A stretch of 64,000 nt of DNA from Phyto melanocephala (taxonomy: Eukaryota; Arthropoda; Insecta; Diptera; Rhinophoridae): positions 90,286,187 to 90,350,186 of the forward strand of contig OW799236.1 of assembly GCA_941918925.1 (NCBI GenBank), given 5' to 3'. Below, in pieces: positions 59,801 through 64,000 of this stretch. Under the pieces are notes generated by a model. That model was not told where the DNA came from, ran no database searches, and saw nothing but the letters and a program-made list of their open reading frames with translations. The position numbers and the translations under genes are program-made. Position 1 is the first letter of the stretch. Each line of letters opens with the position of its first letter.

Positions 59801-62800
59801 ATCTGTAGCATTCCAAAAATGGCCATTTTTTCGATGATCTTCGCAAGAATTCGTCTTAAAATTTGATTATTTTTTTCTCAAATTCAATTTTATAAATTCA
59901 GATTTTTTTTTTAAATAACACTAATGCAGTGTCATTAAGTACTCCACACCTATTTAGTGTCATATGTGTAGCATTCCAAAAATGGCAATTTTTTCGATGA
60001 TCTTCGCAAGAATTCGTCTTAAAATTTGATTATTTTTTTCTCAAATTCAATTTTATAAAATTCAGTTTTTTTTTTTTAAATAACACTAATGCAGTGTCAT
60101 TAAGTACTCCACACCTATTTAGTGTCATATGTGTAGCATTCCAAAAATGGCCATTTTTTCGATGATCTTCGCAAGAATTCGTCTTAAAATTTGATTATTT
60201 TTTTCTCAAATTCAATTTTATAAATTCAGATTTTTTTTTTAAATAACACTAATGCAGTGTCATTAAGTACTCCACACCTATTTAGTGTCATATGTGTAGC
60301 ATTCCAAAAATGGCCATTTTTTCGATGATCTTCGCAAGAATTCGTCTTAAAATTTGATTATTTTTTTCTCAAATTCAATTTTATAAATTCAGATTTTTTT
60401 TTTAAATAACACTAATGCAGTGTCATTAAGTACTCCACACCTATTTAGTGTCATATGTGTAGCATTCCAAAAATGGCAATTTTTTCGATGATCTTCGCAA
60501 GAATTCGTCTTAAAATTTGATTATTTTTTTCTCAAATTCAATTTTATAAAATTAATTTTTTTTTTTTTAAATAACACTAATGCAGTGTCATTAAGTACTC
60601 CACACCTATTTAGTGTCATATGTGTAGCATTCCAAAAATGGCCATTTTTTCGATGATCTTCGCAAGAATTCGTCTTAAAATTTGATTATTTTTTCTTTAA
60701 ATTCAATTTTCTAAAATTCAAGAATTTTTTTTAAATATAACACTAATGCAGTGTCATTAAGTACACCTTGGGCAACCATAGCTTTAAGGCGTCATATCTG
60801 TAGCATTCCAAAAATGGCCATTTTTTCGATGATCTTCGCAAGAATTCGTCTTAAAATTTGATTATTTTTTTCTCAAATTCAATTTTATAAATTCAGATTT
60901 TTTTTTTAAATAACACTAATGCAGTGTCATTAAGTACTCCACACCTATTTAGTGTCATATGTGTAGCATTCCAAAAATGGCAATTTTTTCGATGATCTTC
61001 GCAAGAATTCGTCTTAAAATTTGATTATTTTTTTCTCAAATTCAATTTTATAAAATTCAGTTTTTTTTTTTTAAATAACACTAATGCAGTGTCATTAAGT
61101 ACTCCACACCTATTTAGTGTCATATGTGTAGCATTCCAAAAATGGCCATTTTTTCGATGATCTTCGCAAGAATTCGTCTTAAAATTTGATTATTTTTTCT
61201 TTAAATTCAATTTTCTAAAATTCAAGAATTTTTTTTAAATATAACACTAATGCAGTGTCATTAAGTACACCCTGGGCAACCATAGCTTTAAGGCGTCATA
61301 TCTGTAGCATTCCAAAAATGGCCATTTTTTCGATGATCTTCGCAAGAATTCGTCTTAAAATTTGATTATTTTTTTCTCAAATTCAATTTTATAAAATTCA
61401 GATTTTTTTTTTTAAAATAACACTAATGCAGTGTCATTAAGTACTCCACACCTATTTAGTGTCATATGTGTAGCATTCCAAAAATGGCCATTTTTTCGAT
61501 GATCTTCGCAAGAATTTGTCTTAAAATTTGATTATTTTTTCTTTAAATTCAATTTTCTAAAATTCAAGAATTTTTTTTAAATATAACACTAATGCAGTGT
61601 CATTAAGTACTCCACACCTATTTAGTGTCATATGTGTAGCATTCCAAAAATGGCCATTTTTTCGATGATCTTCGCAAGAATTCGTCTTAAAATTTGATTA
61701 TTTTTTTCTCAAATTCAATTTTATAAAATTCAGATTTTTTTTTTTAAATAACACTAATGCAGTGTCATTAAGTACTCAACACCTATTTAGTGTCATATGT
61801 GTAGCATTCCAAAAATGGCCATTTTTTCGATGATCTTCGCAAGAATTCGTCTTAAAATTTGATTATTTTTTCTTTAAATTCAATTTTCTAAAATTCAAGA
61901 ATTTTTTTTAAATATAACACTAATGCAGTGTCATTAAGTACACCCTGGGCAACCATAGCTTTAAGGCGTCATATCTGTAGCATTCCAAAAATGGCCATTT
62001 TTTCGATGATCTTCGCAAGAATTCGTCTTAAAATTTGATTATTTTTTTCTCAAATTCAATTTTATAAATTCAGATTTTTTTTTTAAATAACACTAATGCA
62101 GTGTCATTAAGTACTCCACACCTATTTAGTGTCATATGTGTAGCATTCCAAAAATGGCAATTTTTTCGATGATCTTCGCAAGAATTCGTCTTAAAATTTG
62201 ATTATTTTTTTCTCAAATTCAATTTTATAAAATTCAGTTTTTTTTTTTTAAATAACACTAATGCAGTGTCATTAAGTACTCCACACCTATTTAGTGTCAT
62301 ATGTGTAGCATTCCAAAAATGGCCATTTTTTCGATGATCTTCGCAAGAATTCGTCTTAAAATTTGATTATTTTTTTCTCAAATTCAATTTTATAAATTCA
62401 GATTTTTTTTTTAAATAACACTAATGCAGTGTCATTAAGTACTCCACACCTATTTAGTGTCATATGTGTAGCATTCCAAAAATGGCCATTTTTTCGATGA
62501 TCTTCGCAAGAATTCGTCTTAAAATTTGATTATTTTTTTCTCAAATTCAATTTTATAAATTCAGATTTTTTTTTTAAATAACACTAATGCAGTGTCATTA
62601 AGTACTCCACACCTATTTAGTGTCATATGTGTAGCATTCCAAAAATGGCAATTTTTTCGATGATCTTCGCAAGAATTCGTCTTAAAATTTGATTATTTTT
62701 TTCTCAAATTCAATTTTATAAAATTCAGTTTTTTTTTTTTAAATAACACTAATGCAGTGTCATTAAGTACTCCACACCTATTTAGTGTCATATGTGTAGC

Positions 62801-64000
62801 ATTCCAAAAATGGCCATTTTTTCGATGATCTTCGCAAGAATTCGTCTTAAAATTTGATTATTTTTTCTTTAAATTCAATTTTCTAAAATTCAAGAATTTT
62901 TTTTAAATATAACACTAATGCAGTGTCATTAAGTACACCCTGGGCAACCATAGCTTTAAGGCGTCATATCTGTAGCATTCCAAAAATGGCCATTTTTTCG
63001 ATGATCTTCGCAAGAATTCGTCTAAAAATTTGATTATTTTTTTCTCAAATTCAATTTTATAAATTCAGATTTTTTTTTTAAATAACACTAATGCAGTGTC
63101 ATTAAGTACTCCACACCTATTTAGTGTCATATGTGTAGCATTCCAAAAATGGCAATTTTTTCGATGATCTTCGCAAGAATTCGTCTTAAAATTTGATTAT
63201 TTTTTTCTCAAATTCAATTTTATAAAATTCAGTTTTTTTTTTTTTAAATAACACTAATGCAGTGTCATTAAGTACTCCACACCTATTTAGTGTCATATGT
63301 GTAGCATTCCAAAAATGGCCATTTTTTCGATGATCTTCGCAAGAATTCGTCTTAAAATTTGATTATTTTTTCTTTAAATTCAATTTTCTAAAATTCAAGA
63401 ATTTTTTTTAAATATAACACTAATGCAGTGTCATTAAGTACACCCTGGGCAACCATAGCTTTAAGGCGTCATATCTGTAGCATTCCAAAAATGGCAATTT
63501 TTTCGATGATCTTCGCAAGAATTCGTCTTAAAATTTGATTATTTTTTTCTCAAATTCAATTTTATAAAATTCAGATTTTTTTTTTTAAATAACACTAATG
63601 CAGTGTCATTAAGTACTCAACACCTATTTAGTGTCATATGTGTAGCATTCCAAAAATGGCCATTTTTTCGATGATCTTCGCAAGAATTCGTCTTAAAATT
63701 TGATTATTTTTTCTTTAAATTCAATTTTCTAAAGTTCAAGAATTTTTTAAATATAACACCAATGCAGTGTCATTAAGTACACCCTGGGCAACCATAGCTT
63801 TAAGGCGTCATATCTGTAGCATTCCAAAAATGGCCATTTTTTCGATGATCTTCGCAAGAATTCGTCTTAAAATTTGATTATTTTTTTCTCAAATTCAATT
63901 TTATAAAATTCAGATTTTTTCTTTTAAAATAACACTAATGCAGTGTCATTAAGTACTCCACACCTATTTAGTGTCATATGTGTAGCATTCCAAAAATGGC
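56880..64000 (+). repeat. Two-subtype domain: 165-bp A and 176-bp B monomers
   Basis: Subtype A has TACTCCACACCTATTTAGTG and TTTTTTTCTCAAATTC, and lacks about 11 bp, giving a 165-bp period (57291 to 57456). Subtype B has ACACCCTGGGCAACCATAGC and TTTTTTCTTTAAATTC (176 bp, 57456 to 57632). The domain is a mosaic of A and B, and both use CTTCGCAAG where the rest of the array mostly has CTTCCCAAG. Confidence 0.9.
59270..63613 (+). repeat. 13-monomer higher-order repeat, 2172 bp, two full copies
   Basis: Using TACTCCACAC/TACTCAACAC as anchor, copies begin at 59270, 61442 and 63614, exactly 2172 bp apart. The subtype order in both full copies is A A A B A A A A A B A A B. Private changes recur at the same places in both: GGCAATTTTTT after the 5th, 8th and 11th units, TATAAATTCAG before the 5th, 7th, 8th and 11th, and AATTTGTCTT after the first. 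The third copy starts at 63614 but follows A B A, so it is rearranged. Confidence 0.9.

Larger units (their letters stand above)
36768..64000 (+). repeat. Satellite array, ~176-bp monomer
   Basis: Head-to-tail monomers in a single orientation from 36768 to the window end, about 155 copies. The typical period is 176 bp, from exact spacing of GATCTTCCCA anchors (43251, 43428, 43604, 43780). Conserved words: AAGAATTCGTCTTAAAATTT, a T-run of 7-12, TTCAATTTTATAAAATTC, AACACTAATGCAGTGTCATT, CATATCTGTAGCATTCCAAA and a run of T before CGATGATCTTC. The AT-rich unit is about nucleosome length. The leftmost monomer is the most divergent, as at satellite edges. No transposon interrupts 27 kb. It continues beyond the window. 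Small open frames in it change frame every monomer and are not genes. Confidence 0.97.

Noticed and set aside
36768..64000. CRISPR-like regular repeats
   Set aside because: Whole 165-176 bp units repeat without unique spacers and the context is eukaryotic; this is satellite DNA.

Overview
The window looks like repeat-rich, very AT-rich insect DNA, most likely from a calyptrate fly (inference from the mix of mariner/Tc1, piggyBac, Penelope, mdg1/412-type gypsy and LINE fragments and from the style of the dispersed repeats). I find no convincing host gene in 64 kb. Almost everything recognisable is a mobile element, a relic of one, or satellite DNA, so the locus is probably heterochromatic or pericentromeric.

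Left part (1-18.3 kb): AT-rich filler with scattered elements. These are three copies in the window (959-1675, 11.0-12.3 kb, 33.3-34.1 kb) of a repeat family whose ends carry matching hairpins, a related longer family (4.9-7.0 kb) with a mariner relic inside, a tRNA-derived SINE (2.3-2.55 kb), a possible solo LTR (8.93-9.27 kb), a TIR element (9.6 kb), two LINE remnants (10-11 kb minus; 12.7-14.05 kb plus, nested in a TIR element), a mariner-like element rearranged into a fold-back (11.4-12.3 kb) and an internally deleted piggyBac element with its TTAA duplication (16.29-17.98 kb).

Nest (18.3-26.0 kb): four elements sit inside one another, each with readable borders. A P-like MITE (8-bp duplication GTTGAATT) was hit by a CACTA/EnSpm-like element (18419-25843). 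That was hit by a TA-duplicating MITE (21785-25268), and that by a 5'-truncated Penelope-like element (22252-24991, 14-bp duplication) whose RT/GIY-YIG frame is still open and which carries a hammerhead-ribozyme-like core. The CACTA element has a broken transposase gene and, overlapping its end, a small gene whose five exons join in a single open frame.

Middle (26-36.8 kb): the 3' half of a gypsy (mdg1/412-like) element with an intact pol frame and probable 3' LTR, two decayed Tc1/mariner transposase pieces, several small TIR elements (one nested in a 1.1-kb TIR element), a second copy of the TA MITE and an RT fragment.

Right part (36.77 kb to the end, 27.2 kb): one uninterrupted, single-orientation satellite array of about 176-bp monomers (roughly 155 copies), with a 165-bp subtype near the right end. 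It contains several higher-order repeat regimes: 6-mer, 8-mer/4-mer, 3-mer, 5-mer, and a clear 13-monomer unit of 2172 bp repeated twice with the start of a third. The array runs off the window.
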